A DNA stretch of 64,000 bases from Erpobdella octoculata. Taxonomy: Eukaryota; Annelida; Clitellata; Hirudinida; Erpobdellidae. The stretch spans positions 23,542,784 to 23,606,783 of the forward strand of contig OZ022238.1 of NCBI GenBank assembly GCA_963978895.1, written 5' to 3'. A model generated the notes under the pieces. The model searched no databases, was not told the origin of the DNA, and worked only from the letters and a program-made list of their open reading frames with translations. How positions within the stretch are numbered: the stretch's first letter is position 1; each line of letters opens with the position of its first letter. The position numbers and the translations under genes are program-made. Of this stretch, positions 1 to 11,394 are shown piece by piece.

Positions 1-119
1 GACGACAACAAAGTTGATATTGGATGAAAGTAATTTAGGTTATGACATTTGATTAAGTTATTTTTAAAGGAAACGGTACATTTGTAACAAAGATAAAAAT
101 ATCACACATACACATATAT

Positions 120-1556
120 ACATATACTAGCAGTGCCCGTAGCTGCTTCGCTCGCATGAAATTAGAGAGTTTGAACCGTGCATCCATAGTAGAGATCATT
201 TTTTTAGGTCTCGGCTCGGCCCGTCGACAAATTAGCCGGCCAAACTGAAGACCCTAAAATCACTAAAATATCTATATACTTAGTGAAAAGCCTCGGCCCG
301 TCCCACTTTGATTTAAGGTTTGGCCTGGCCCGTGTGAAGACTCTAAAAAAACGGCTTGGCCCGGCCGATGATAAACTGGACTTAGCTACTTTTAACCGGC
401 ACAAAACTTCAAAATACTAATTTTTACATTTGTAGCACTTACAGTTTGTGTGTAGCAGTTATTTTGAAATCAAATAACCCTTATTTCCACCCCACATTTG
501 AGGTCCTGGAAACCAAATTTTCAAAAAATGCTAAAACACGTATTTCATTATTTTTGGAGTAGAAACTAAATACTAATTTTTACTTCTGTAGCATTAACGG
601 TTTTTGAGTAGCAGCTACTTTAAAAACCAAATAACCCAAAAAATGATGAAACACGTATATCTTTTTTTTTGAGTAGACACTAAGTATTAATTTTTACATC
701 TGTGGCAATTACAGTTGTTGAGTAGCAGTTACTTTAAAAACCAAATAACCCTATTTTCCACCCCACATTTGAAGTCCTGGAAACCAAATTTTCAATAAAT
801 TGTGAAACCCGTATATTATTATTTTAGAGTAGAAACTAAATACTAATTTTTACTTTTGTAACATTAACAGTTTTTGAGTAGAAGCTACTTTAAAAACCAA
901 ATAACCCAATTTTCCAACCCACATTTGAGGTCCGGGAAACCAAATTTGTAAAAAATGGTGAAGCACGTATATCTTTATTTTTAGAAAAGAAACTAAATAA
1001 TAATTTTTACATCTGTGGTATTTACTGTTTTTGAGTAGCAGTTACTATAAAAGAAAATTAGCCCTATTTTCCACCCCACATTTGAAGTCCTGGAAACCAA
1101 ATTTTCAAAAAATGCTAAAACACGTGTTTCATTATTTTTGGAGTAGAAACTAAATACTAATTTTTACTCCTGTAGCAGTAACAGTTTTTGAGTAGAAGCT
1201 ACTTTAAAAACCAAATAACCCAATTTTCCAACCCACATTTGAGGTCCGGGAAACCGAATTTTCAAAAAATGGTGAAACACGTATCTTTTTATTTTTCAAA
1301 AAGAATCTATATACCAAATTTCAAAATCTCCTTATTTTTGGTTTTCGAGATATACATTGTTTTAGAAAAAACTTTGTTTTCCAGTTTTTTCCCCTCAGGA
1401 GCAAAATTTTCAAAAATCCTTTCTTAGCGGATGTTTACGCTATAAAAGTAATATAAGTTCCAAATTTCACGTTCCTAGGATGAGGCGTCTGAGCTCGGCG
1501 TTGATTATCAGTCAGTCATCTGTCAGTCAGTCAGTCAGTCAGTCAGGACATGTTCT
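120..1556. repeat. Candidate non-autonomous mobile repeat with about 155 bp tandem units
   Basis: Six related units begin near 416, 571, 685, 841, 998 and 1155, giving steps of 155, 114, 156, 157 and 157 bp. Each carries a core like ACTAATTTTTAC, a run CACCCCACATTTGAGG and AAACACGTAT. The third step is short by about 40 bp. At 203-375 lies a GC-rich stretch with repeated CGGCCCG-type words. The right edge is a (GTCA)n run near 1502-1545 followed by (AT)n. Tandem cores bounded by GTCAGTCAG and AT microsatellites recur in non-autonomous Helitron-like or MITE-like repeats of invertebrates, but I see no terminal hallmark that fixes the class. No coding potential was found. Confidence 0.45.
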
Positions 1557-1574
1557 TTTATATATATAGATATA

Positions 1575-1660
<86 letters not shown>
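1557..1660. repeat. (AT)n microsatellite
   Basis: Nearly pure AT dinucleotide run with a few G interruptions at its left end. It abuts the 5' LTR of the SAP-gag element, so the LTR element inserted at, or the array grew from, this edge. Confidence 0.9.
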
Positions 1661-1662
<2 letters not shown>

Positions 1663-1663
<1 letters not shown>

Positions 1664-1863
1664 GTAAAATCACTGGTTTGATTATCGACTTCCTATTGAT
1701 AAACCTTAACGGATTCAAAACATTTATTAAGGACATTAATTATTATTTATTTTTATAGACCAGAAGGTATAAATAGCCTTAGCAAAGCTTCATTTAATAT
1801 TTTCCAATAAAACTGCAAAACCATTCTATCGAGCCCGGTATACTATTTGATGATATCATAACA
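1663..1863 (+). repeat. 5' LTR of the SAP-gag element
   Basis: Starts TGTAAAATC and ends ATAACA, obeying the TG...CA rule. It contains a TATA-like box near 1768 and AATAAA near 1806. It matches 3534-3722 over nearly its whole length, with scattered substitutions and small indels. Confidence 0.8.
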
Positions 1864-1864
1864 T

Positions 1865-1881
1865 TGGTGATCCGAAGTGGG
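1865..1881 (+). other. Primer binding site of the SAP-gag element
   Basis: TGGTGATCCGAAGTGGG lies two bases inside the 5' LTR. It resembles the tRNA-Trp-complementary site TGGTGACCCCGACGTG described for CsRn1/Kabuki-type Ty3/Gypsy elements, with mismatches. The tRNA assignment is an inference. Confidence 0.55.
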
Positions 1882-1895
1882 ATACAAGAAAGGTT

Positions 1896-3530
1896 TTGAA
1901 AGCATTGGATGAGCTCTTGATACTCGAGTTGAGGCGGGAACTCAGAAAACGAGAGCTCAGTGATAAAGGAAGAAAGTCTGAGTTTGTGGACCACCTCCGG
2001 ACGTCATTAGATAACAATGGGTTTGATCCGGAAGAGTATGAGTTTGAAGTAGAAAATGAATTGTTGAAGGCGCTGAATAAAATGGCGAAGGAAAACAGAG
2101 CAGCACACAGAGCACCACAGCAAGAAAGGAAGAAATTTCTTGAACTCCTCAATGGTGACACAAACAATTGCGGAAACAAAAAAGACGGTCAAGATGAACC
2201 ATGCAAGAATGTACAAGATGAACCATGCAAGAATGTACAAGATGAACCATGCAAGAATGTACAAGATGAACCATGCAAGAATGTACAAGATGAACCATGC
2301 AAGAATGTACAAGATGAACCATGCAAGGATGGTCATGGTGATGAGCCTTGCAAAGATGTGCAAGATGAACCATGCAAAGATGTTCAAGATGAACCATACA
2401 AAGATGTTCAAGATGAACCATGCAAGGATGGTCATGATGATGAGCCTGTCAAAGACGGTCATGATGATGTGCCTGTCAAAGACGGTCATGATAATCAACC
2501 TTGCAAAGATGCTCAAGATGAACCATGAAAAGATGGTGACAGTGATACAGTCGGTTTTGACGTCGAAAACAAAACTAAAGAAGATGAGAAAAATGTTGAA
2601 AACGAAATGCAAAACGATGAGGATAAAAGTGACGATGATGATTATAATTATGGCAATAACAGCGATGGCTTTTACCCATACAGCGACGGTTCTGAAACGG
2701 AAGCCTCCATAACAGACGACGGCACCGAAAACTCAGGGTCAGATTTTAGTGACGAATCTGACTCGGATGAAGCAACCGAGAATTTAGAAACGGACAAAAC
2801 TCCAGTGGGGAAATACGTCAGAACTAACTTGACAAAAAAAGAAGACACTGATTTGAGAGACGATGGCGATAATTTGAAGAAAGATCCGCTGGACGATACG
2901 AAAGTTGACACCGACGAAGGAGCCGAGTTGGAATGTGAAAAGAAAACGTTCGATTGTAGCTTGGAAGAAAACAAACATGACGGCGATGAACTTTTCCAAA
3001 ACAACAATAGCAATGCAGCCAGCAAAAATTCTGAAAAAAATGAGCCAAGAACAAAGAACGGTACCGAAGGTTCTAAATCAGATGAATCCACAGAGGATTC
3101 TAGATCAGATAGACTAAGAGTCATTTTAAAATCAAATAACAGTCTGATGAAAGGATTTAATGGATTTATTGAAGGTGTTTTCGAAAAACCTTTTGAAGAG
3201 TTTCTTGAGAAAGATCTAAAAGATGTGAAGGAAGAAGAAAAAGCAGACAGTTCCGATAAACCGTGCAAAGATGTTCAGGACGAGGCATGCAAAAAAGGCT
3301 GTGATGAACCGTGCAGATATAGCGACGATGAGCCAAAGAAAGACTCTGTTGATGAGCCAAAGAAAGACTTGAAGAAACTGCATCAAACGGTCAAGAGACT
3401 TGACCATGTTGTTTGCGAATTGCGGTCAAAGCCACGAGTAAAGATCAAGGTATTTTTGTGTTCGTGGCCGAGTCGCATTTCTCAAAAGCGACTATGCTGT
3501 TCGGGACGAAAAGAATTAAGAAGGGGGTAA
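1896..3530 (+). pseudogene. Gag-like protein with N-terminal SAP motif and (DEPCKxxQ) tandem repeats, one internal stop
   Basis: One reading frame spans both parts and is broken only by a TGA at 2526-2528. That codon sits where the surrounding repeat has TGC (Cys), so a single C-to-A change explains it. The N-terminus looks like a SAP DNA/RNA-binding helix pair (LRRELRKRELSDKGRKSEF and following residues). Then comes a 24 bp minisatellite (about 2189-2520) coding for QDEPCKNV-type octads, followed by a strongly acidic Asp/Glu/Ser-rich region and a few more EPCK motifs near 3260-3360. No ATG opens the frame: it is open from about 1854 through the primer binding site, so the initiation mode is unclear. 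SAP domains occur in some Gypsy Gag proteins. A packaging role is inferred from position between LTRs. Confidence 0.65.
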
Positions 3531-3533
3531 TAA

Positions 3534-3721
3534 TGTAAATTCACTGGTTTGATTATTAACTTCCTATTGATAAACCTTAACGGATTCAAAACATTTATTA
3601 GAGACATTAATTATTATTTATTTTAATAGACCAGAAGGTATAAATAGCCTTAGCAAAGCTTCATTTATTATTTTCCAATAAACGGCAAAACCATTCTATT
3701 GAGCCCGGTATACGTTTGGTG

Positions 3722-3722
<1 letters not shown>
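3534..3722 (+). repeat. 3' LTR of the SAP-gag element
   Basis: Direct copy of 1663-1863 beginning TGTAAATTC. It carries the same TATA-like and CCAATAAA words. Its terminal CA end has been overrun by an AT microsatellite. Confidence 0.75.
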
Positions 3723-3754
<32 letters not shown>

Positions 3755-3923
3755 ACATAATTGCATCTTATTGTTTTTCCAAATAAACATTTTTAAATAA
3801 TTTAAAAAAATATTCTAGATAACCTAGGACCTATCTTCAGACATACCAAAAGTACACAAAAAATTTAATAAAAATCGGTTCTGCCATTTCGGATGAGTTC
3901 AATTTCAAACACTATGACACGAG

Positions 3924-4008
<85 letters not shown>
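3722..4008. repeat. AT microsatellites flanking a short dispersed repeat
   Basis: (AT)n runs lie at about 3722-3748 and 3929-4007. The sequence between them (about 3805-3930) reappears as the reverse complement at 56099-56215, including a shared CACGAGATTTA / TAAATCTCGTG end abutting (AT)n. This is a dispersed family whose ends are AT microsatellites. Confidence 0.7.
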
Positions 4009-4010
<2 letters not shown>

Positions 4011-4011
4011 T

Positions 4012-4180
4012 TTGAGTTTGTTTATTCAGTTATCAATACATACATTCAAAATCACAAATAAGACAGAACAAAAAAAAACCAATAATAATTAAATAGTCAT
4101 TATAATAGCATGTATGATTGATGAAGAGGTGCTGCATCAGGCCCCTCTAGATAATCGGAATATATTTCTATATATATATA
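4012..4180 (-). repeat. Probable LINE 3' UTR fragment ending in (AT)n
   Basis: On the minus strand this reads as a non-coding tail ending AATAAACAAACTC followed by a simple repeat, a usual form for CR1/L2-type 3' ends. It contains AGGGGCCTGATGCAGCACC. The identity is an inference. From 4181 to about 4690 I see only AT-rich unique sequence. Confidence 0.35.
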
Positions 4181-4689
4181 TAATGGAGTATATACCATAA
4201 ATATAAAGTTTAATTTAAAACAAACTAAAAAAACTTAACAAGTTTTATTTAAATTGCTTAAAATTAAATTTTTGCATAAGGTTTCTGATCAGCATTTGAG
4301 TTTTTTTTGCAGTTTCCGATAATTAAAACACAGACTTTCTTCATTTCCAAGCTGCTTTGCCTGTTAAATAAGTATTCTTATATTTTAGATTGTTAGTAAA
4401 ATGACATTATTATTGATGTAATAAATGAAATCAGAAAAGCATTAACGTTAAGTTAAAAATTAAACCAAAAAATCATTTCCCTTATATAGAATCTGAAGAA
4501 ATTTGTGGCATCACATTTTCACTTTGTGCAATAATATATATTTAGTCTCACACTTGAAGTACGACATATAATTAACATGTTTATATTTAAGTTAACAAAT
4601 GTTAATGTAAATAAAAATGAGACGTCTTCGTTTCTGTTTTTTGAAAAACTGTCCGAGTTTATTCCAAAAAAGATACTTGAGGCGGACTG

Positions 4690-5530
4690 ATGTCGGAAAC
4701 TGCCGAAAACTGTCTCCATTCCTCACTGTGTGCCGCAAGGATTGGTTTTTAGTCCGGTTATTTTCATTCTCTATGTAACTGGAGTCATTCATAAGTGGAC
4801 AGACATGAATTTTCTGCTTTATTCCTACGCTGATGTGCTCCAGATCTATGGCCACTCACTGCAGGCCACATGTTCGAATCTAGTGGAGCAAATGTCAACG
4901 TGCATTGGCGAAATAAAAAATTGGATGGCAAGTAATCGCCTCAAGGTTAACCCATCCAAGACAGAGATGAGTTGACTCGGATGGACCTATCGTCTGAAGC
5001 ACTGTCTTGACGAAGATTTTCTAATCGCTGAGACTTACATCAAACCTTCTACGCACGTCCGTGACCTCAGTGTAATGATTGACAACAACTTGTCTTGCAA
5101 ACCCATGTCAGTCACGTCACACGAGCATGTCTTTACCAACTGCGTAAATTTCGTGTTATCCACCGGTGTCTCACTACAGACATGGCTCACTCGCTCAAGC
5201 CTAGCAGACTGGAAAACTGCAATGGTGTTCTGGCCGGTGTGCATAAATACCAAGTCCACAGACTTTAATCGGTCCTACGCGCTGCGGCACATCTTGTCCT
5301 GGGTCTACCTAGGTAGTCCAGTGTATCAAAGGATATGCACAATAAACTTTACTGGCTTTTCTACCTAGAAATAGTAGTTTCTAAGCTCTGCAGCTTGATC
5401 TACAAATGTCTCTCCAGCAGTGCACCAAAGTACATGGATTACTGCATACCAGTCGACACGATTACCGGCTGATTAGCGACATCTGGTGATCTGTTTGTGC
5501 CGGCCAACTCCACCAAGAAATTTGGTCTTC
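4690..5530 (+). pseudogene. Decayed LINE reverse transcriptase fragment (CR1/L2-like)
   Basis: Frames on the plus strand keep the PQGLVFSPVIFILYV motif (RT motif before the catalytic box), then YADVLQIYG, where the second catalytic Asp of the usual YADD is Val. Next comes NWMASNRLKVNPSKTE, the standard thumb-side motif. After a stop at about 4974 the homology continues in other frames (a VIDNNL-like piece near 5080 and LAGVHKYQ-like pieces near 5235). Several frameshifts and stops and the lost Asp make it inactive. It ends where the Copia element inserted at 5542. Confidence 0.7.
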
Positions 5531-5541
5531 GTGGATTTTTC

Positions 5542-5698
5542 TGTTGTGATTAATTGACTTTTATTTAATACAAAACCGTTTAATTAAAGTAAAAAGTAGA
5601 ATACAGAAACATCGGCAGCACAGTCTCGGAGAAACTTCTCGAATCAACAATGGCCACCAAAAGATACTAAAAAGTCCGAAGATCAATCATTTACAACA
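5542..5698 (-). repeat. Copia 3' LTR
   Basis: Minus-strand start TGTTGTAAATG and end CACAACA, followed by the GAAAA target duplication (TTTTC on the plus strand). Confidence 0.9.
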
Positions 5699-5754
5699 CC
5701 TTCCCTTGAATGATCCAACATACATAAAACATTCACACATACACAGAACGTTAT

Positions 5755-8700
5755 TTATGTATACAATCCGAGTCGTCCGCACAGTTCACCAAGCCTGCTT
5801 CCAGAAAGAGGTTTGGTGAGAGCATCTGCCAACTAGTTTCCTGAGTCAATCTTTTCCACAAGAAGCTCCTTGTTCTGGACACATTCACAAATAAAAAAGT
5901 GGCGTATGCGAATATGCTTTGTTCTTCGATGATATTCTGGATTGTGAGCCAGCTTTATTGCCGCCTCATTGTCCACATGGATTCTGGGCATGTCTTCAAG
6001 CTCTGTGATTTCTGAAAAGAGTCTTTTCAGCCAAATAACCTCACGGGCTGCTTCACTTGAAGCAACAATTTCAGCTTCTGTTGTCGAAATAGCAACTGAA
6101 GTCTGACGTTGACTGAACCATGAAATCACTCCATCACCATTGCAGCAAACCACTCCTGTTGTAGAACGTCCAGATGATAAATCACCACCATGATCTGCAT
6201 CACTGAAAACTTCTAGTCGATTGATCTTTGATTTTTGTTTGTACCGAATTCCATAAGACTTTGTTCTTGCAAGATAACGAAAGATCCTCTTGACTTTCGT
6301 AACGTCCTGTTGTGTGGGATTTTCCAAGTTCCGTGACACTACTCTTACGGCATAGGCTATGTCTGGCCTAGTTCCAACCATAAGATACATCAACGCTCCA
6401 ACAGCTGACCAATAGGGAAACTTAACTGAACTGTATTCAGCCTTCCCTTCTTCAGAACTGTCCTTGATTATTGGCGTTTCAATTCCTCTACAACGTGTCA
6501 TTCCAAAATGATCAATGATCTTTTTGACATAGTTTCCTTGGCTAACTTTAATTGATTCACCATCTTGTTGAATCTCAAATCCAAGGAAAAACTTTGCAGG
6601 AGAGTCTGTAATTTCAAATTCAGCTTTTAGTTTTTTCAAAAAATCTTCTGAATTCTTTTTATTTGAACTTGCTAACAAACCATCATCTACGTACATGGCA
6701 AGCAATAACTTCTTAGTTCCTTTTCTAAAAATATACAAACATGGATCTGCTTCGCTAACAGTAAACCCACTCTTTATCAAAAAACTATCCAGTTTTTTAT
6801 TCCAGCATCTAGGTGCCTGTTTCAAACCATAAAGATTTTTCTTCAGATGACAAACTTTATCAGAACCATCTGTGAAACCTTCAGGTTGCTGCATGTAGAT
6901 TTCTTCTTCCAATTCACAATGCAAAAATGCAGTTGATATATCAAATTGGGAAAGATATAAGTTCTCCTTGGCAGCTACACTGAGTACTGATCAAATTGTT
7001 GTCAATTTTGTAACATGACTAAATGTCTCATCATAATCAGCACCTTTTCTTTGTGAAAAATCTTTAGCAACTAATCTTGCCTTGAAGCGAGAAACCGAAC
7101 CATCAGCATTATTTTTAACTTTATAAACCCATTTGCACTGTACAGCTTTCTTGTTCTGAGGTAATTCTGATAGAATCCAAGTGTTATTCTTATGAAGTGA
7201 TTCTATATCATTATTCATTGCTGTTATCCATTCTTTTTTGAAAGAGCTTCTTATTGCCTCATCATAGGTAGCAGGTTCATCTGAATTCAACTGCATCATG
7301 CAAACCTCCTCATCAAAATAAGCTGGATCTTTTGACTGACTTCTATCATCTCCCTGTTTCTGATTTTGTTCATTATCCTCGGTTGGTTCACCAAACATTT
7401 CTTCCTCAGGCAATGAAATCAAATCTGACTGAATGTTATGTTTTACTTCACTTGTCGACTCATGAAGAATGACATCTCTTGAAAGGAAAATTCGATTATT
7501 GCACCATATTCGATAACCGTCATCATTTTCATAACTAATTAAAATACCCTTGGTTGCCTTTTTGTCAAATTTCTTCCTCAAGCTTTTGTCGATATGAACG
7601 TAACATTCACTTCCAATAACCCGTAAATGTTTTAAACCCGGGTTTTTTACCATTCCAGAGTTCATAAGGTGTTTTCTTTCCTTCGGATGTTGGTCCTGTC
7701 CGATTTAGAACATAAACTGCTGTGTTGATCAATTTTGCCCATAAACCTTTTGGCAAACTTTTTCTTTCACCAAACATCATAGCTCTAGCAGTTTCAACCA
7801 AAGTTCTGTTCTTTCGTTCAACAGCCCCATTTTGTTCAGGTGTTCTTGGCATTGAGAAGTGTTGTTCAATTCCATGTTCTTTTAGCAATTTTCTTATTTC
7901 ATCACCACTGTACTCACCACCTCGATCACTTCGTAGAATCTTTACTTTATGACCGGTTGTTTGAGTATATCTAATGAAATCTTTCAACTTTTCAACAACT
8001 TCTGACTTGTGCTTAATAAAATACACAGAACGATACTTTGTGAAATCATCCTTAAACAATACAAAATATCTCTTCTTGCCAATTGATTCAACCTGAAATG
8101 GTCCACAAACATCAGTGTGAATTATTTCACCAGGTGTATTCGATCGTGGTCTTGTTCCAAAACTCAGTCTATGTGATTTCCCATAACATAACTCATCATC
8201 ATGATCAACATCAATATCTAAATACTCTTTCAGCATCATTCTAACATGTCTTTTATTTTGATGTCCAAACCTTTCATGATATAGCTGTAGAAGTAACTTT
8301 TTAGCTTTTTCAATTGCATTTATTTCTTTTGTAGCAAAATTAGAAACTTTAACTTTACCCACCAATCTAAATAAACCACCTCCAGCTTCTCTGACACCAG
8401 AGACAAGTAGTTTTTCTCCAAGCTTTAAACTGCAAGAATTAACATTTGATTCAAACTTGCTCTGTATGTTTTTCTCTTGAGCACTCAGGACAGAAAACAA
8501 ATTCTTTGAAATACCTGGCACCAACCAGACACCACTCAAACGAACTGTTTCTCTTCTTTTACCATTGAGTACCTCCAATTCAATGTCTCCTTGACCCAGA
8601 GCTTTAAGTTTTTCACTTCCAGCAGTATTAATAAACTGTGGACTTTCAAACATTTCAAAAGTCTTGAAGTAATCTTTCATAGCAGTAACATGATTTGTTG

Positions 8701-9637
8701 CACCATTGTCAATGTACCAATTTTCAGAGTTTGTTTCAATTTTATTAACTTTCATGATTTCTGAATTTGTTGCCAACATGGAACTTTTTTCTTTTGATTG
8801 CTTTGGATCATTTTTAGAAAATTCTTTTCTTGGTCTTCCATCAGCTTTCCATTGTCTGCAGTTTCTGAGAAAATGTCCTGGCCTCTGACAATAGAAACAA
8901 GTCAACATCCTAGACTTCTTTTTTTCTTTTGCAATGCCAATTGACTGAGTTGAATCATTTTTACAGACTTCTTTTGTACTAATTGAACACAATTCTTGAT
9001 TCTCTTCAGTTATTTTCAAAGTCAACTCAAAAGCACAAAGTTGATTTGTTAAACTATCAACTGTTCTCTGTTTTTCATTGGCCATCAACCAACTTGACTT
9101 AAATGGCAAGTACTTCTCATCCAATGTGTCTAAAATTTTACACATAAGCAAAAAATCAGGCAACACAACCTCATTTTCTTTGGCAGCAACTGAAGTCAGC
9201 TCATTCCACAAGGCTTTCATTTTCAAGAGATGACTGGGCATATCCTCACCAGGTGGCCTCTGATAGTGGATGAACTGGATGCAGACATTGTATGCCTTGT
9301 TCTGGGGAACACCATCATAAAACAATAACAATTCTTGCCACATTTTTTTTGCTGTCTTGAACCTCATCACTTTAGACATTGTTTCATCTGTCATTGAGGT
9401 GGTCAAGATAAGTTTTGCCATTGAGTCTGCCTTTTGAAACTTTCTAAGTGCTGTCTCATATGTTCTTCTGACAGTAGCAAGAGTATGTTCTGATTCATCT
9501 TCGGGTTCAAGTAGCTTCCCATCCACAACTTCTAAAGCATCATCATGGTGTTCCAAAGCTAAACGTACTTTAAAACGTCATTGCTCCCAAGATGCCTGAC
9601 CTTCTAGTCGCAGAATTGACTGAAAAAGCTTGGCCAT
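5755..9637 (-). pseudogene. Copia Gag-Pol polyprotein, broken by three stops and one frameshift
   Basis: Probable start is the ATG at 9637-9635. Domains in order: a Gag UBN2-type region (about 9500-9000), a CCHC knuckle (CFYCQRPGHFLRNC, near 8900), a protease with DNGATNH (near 8710), a GAG-pre-integrase HHCC-type region (near 8280), an integrase core with HTDVCGPF, RSDRGGEY and PEQNGAVERKN (Asp, Asp, Glu), an RT with FDISTAFLH and YVDDGLL (near 6690), and an RNase H with DADHGG and TTEAEIVASSEA. The conserved C-terminal LADALTKPL is still readable near 5820. Breaks: TGA at 9580-9578, a one-base gain in an A run near 7643, TGA at 6993-6991, and TAG at 5835-5833. The stop at 5757-5755 is the natural end. 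Everything else is intact, so inactivation looks recent. Confidence 0.9.
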
Positions 9638-9838
9638 TTCAACTATAAAACGTTCGTGAAGCAACAAGAAAACTTGATCAAAAAACCTTTCACAAAACGT
9701 TCTCAACTTCAACGGTATCTTATCAAACTCGTTAATCGTTCGAACTTTTAGTAACTATTTACTAATTACTTAAGAGTTAAGACGATCAGTTCAAAAAATC
9801 AAGAAACTCGCAATTAACTCGAAAACCGAATCTAAAAG

Positions 9839-9995
9839 CGTTGTGATTAATTGACTTTTATTTAATACAAACCCGTTTAATTAAAGTACAAAGTAGAATA
9901 CAGAAACATCGGCAACACAGTCTCGGAGAAACTTCTCGAGTCAACAATGGCCACCAAAAGATACTAAAAAGTCCGAAGATCATTCATTCACAACA
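9839..9995 (-). repeat. Copia 5' LTR
   Basis: Minus-strand start TGTTGTGAATG. The inner end reads CACAACG instead of the expected CACAACA found in the other LTR. Length is identical to the partner LTR. Confidence 0.9.
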
Positions 9996-10000
9996 TTTTC

Positions 10001-10587
10001 TACTCCAGTCCGGTGGCTTTGAACCGACTACAGTCAAATTTAAAAACTTTAATAGTCTCCTTCTCAGCGTTTAAAAACGTTTAAAAACTGAAATTTTTAC
10101 TTAAATTTTTTCACAGCTGCATGCTAAAAGGCGTAGATAAATATCTGCCTAAATTAATAAAATAAATTGATATGAAAGTTAAATTTAAATAAATGTGAAA
10201 ACCACTAGCAAGTTTCAAATGTTTTTTTCATAATTGAAATATTTTTTTAAATGAACAATTTACTTTTTTCACTGAACCAAATTATTTGATGATTTCACTA
10301 GTTTTGTTTTCAGATTCAAGTTTCATCAATTGGTCACATTTCTCATGTACGCTAGTGACATTCAACCATAAAAAAATTTACAATAGAACTGCTGTAAATA
10401 TCAATTCAGGGTAACCCCTTACTTATTGAACATAGCAGTAACATGTGAGAAGTACTGAGACTGTTATTGCAATGGCAATGTAAATACTAAGCGCGAGCAG
10501 TATAACATTGAAAACTGAATTTGTTTCTGAAATGTAAAAGTAACTTTTGTTAAAAAATTATTTTAATAATTATAATTTTACAAATAG
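10001..10587. other. No recognisable feature
   Basis: AT-rich sequence right of the Copia target duplication. I see no ORF, repeat unit or RNA gene in it. Confidence 0.5.
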
Positions 10588-10707
10588 GTGCAAGTTAAAC
10601 CTGGAGTGTTTACAATGGTTGTGACTGATGTGCTGGAAAATATAGGAGTCGTTGTTGAAACTGAAGATTGTGTATACTCTGAAACGGACATATGTTTAAT
10701 GTGTTAA
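10588..10707 (+). CDS. Possible terminal exon of an unknown spliced gene
   Basis: A splice acceptor (TTTTACAAATAG) precedes an open 39-codon stretch with well-mixed amino acids (VQVKPGVFTMVVTDVLEN and then VYSETDICLMC) ending in TAA at 10705-10707. In such AT-rich surroundings, a run rich in Val, Asp, Glu and Cys codons is unusual and suggests real or recent coding. I do not recognise the family and see no certain upstream exon. The next stretch, to 11400, holds nothing else I can name. Confidence 0.3.
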   Translation: MQVKPGVFTMVVTDVLENIGVVVETEDCVYSETDICLMC

Positions 10708-11394
10708 TTTGACGAATTCAGCCAAAACGAGTTACCAAATTGTTTTTTAAATTTTAAATTCTAAATTTAAGATAAAGAAAGTACAACTTTTTTTTATTCT
10801 GCAAGTTTCAGACCTTTAACAAATTGGGAAGCTTGTTTACTGATCACAATATAAAACAGCTAAAATTATCCATAGCTGAGCAGATGCCGATAACTAATAA
10901 TAAACTATTAACAATTTCATATAAGAACGCATATCGAATAAGACAAGTTTTTTACGACATATAGGTACTGCCTTCGCGTGTGCCGCCTCTAATGCCAGCT
11001 TAATAGCTTTTATAGTCGTTCTTTTTTTTTGTTTCAGCCAAGGTTCTCTTGTTGCTGTCTATATTGGATTATAAAGTCTTTTACCAAAATGTGAACAATT
11101 TATACAAAAATTCTCCCAGGCTCATAGGAAAATTATTTTATACTTCCTAGTGCCCAAGAAAACGTTGTTTTTCATGAAATGTATTTTTTAAGATGTAAAA
11201 ATTATGTTCTACTTTTTAGTTTTTGATGGGTGAAATTTTGTAACTATTTTAACTTTTAGATTAAATGTATTGTGGCGATGTTCACACAAATTGAAAAAGG
11301 TTTCTTATTATTTGAAAATTATTTGCGTTAAAACCACGCAATTGTTTGTTTAATTTGGAAAATTACAGGGATTAAACAATAATGGTATGTTTTT

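Larger units (their letters stand above)
1663..3722 (+). mobile_element. Small LTR retrotransposon with SAP-motif gag-like ORF (Ty3/Gypsy-type, non-autonomous)
   Basis: Two direct repeats of about 190-200 bp, 1663-1863 and 3534-3722, both start TGTAAA and share a TATA-like GGTATAAATAGCC and a CCAATAAA polyadenylation-type word. Just inside the left LTR is a primer-binding-like site at 1865-1881, and just before the right LTR is a purine tract, AAGAAGGGGG. The internal part is only about 1.67 kb and holds one gag-like frame with no protease, reverse transcriptase or integrase. It must therefore have been mobilised in trans. The last bases of the right LTR are replaced by an AT repeat, so a target duplication cannot be read. 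Confidence 0.75.
5542..9995 (-). mobile_element. Copia (Ty1/Copia) LTR retrotransposon, recently decayed
   Basis: Direct repeats 5542-5698 and 9839-9995 are both 157 bp and differ at 7 positions by my count (about 95.5% identical). The 5 bp target duplication is TTTTC at 5537-5541 and 9996-10000. The element reads on the minus strand: 5' LTR on the right, then one gag-pol frame, then a polypurine tract (AAGGGAAGG) touching the left LTR. The domain order gag, zinc knuckle, protease, integrase, RT, RNase H is the Copia order (integrase before RT). The insertion cut into an older LINE ruin on its left side. Confidence 0.93.

Noticed and set aside
2140..2712. Overlapping frames in other phases of the 24 bp minisatellite (MNHARMYK and ILAWFILY repeats)
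   Set aside because: Shadows of the SAP-gag frame. Only the main frame continues through the whole internal region of the LTR element.
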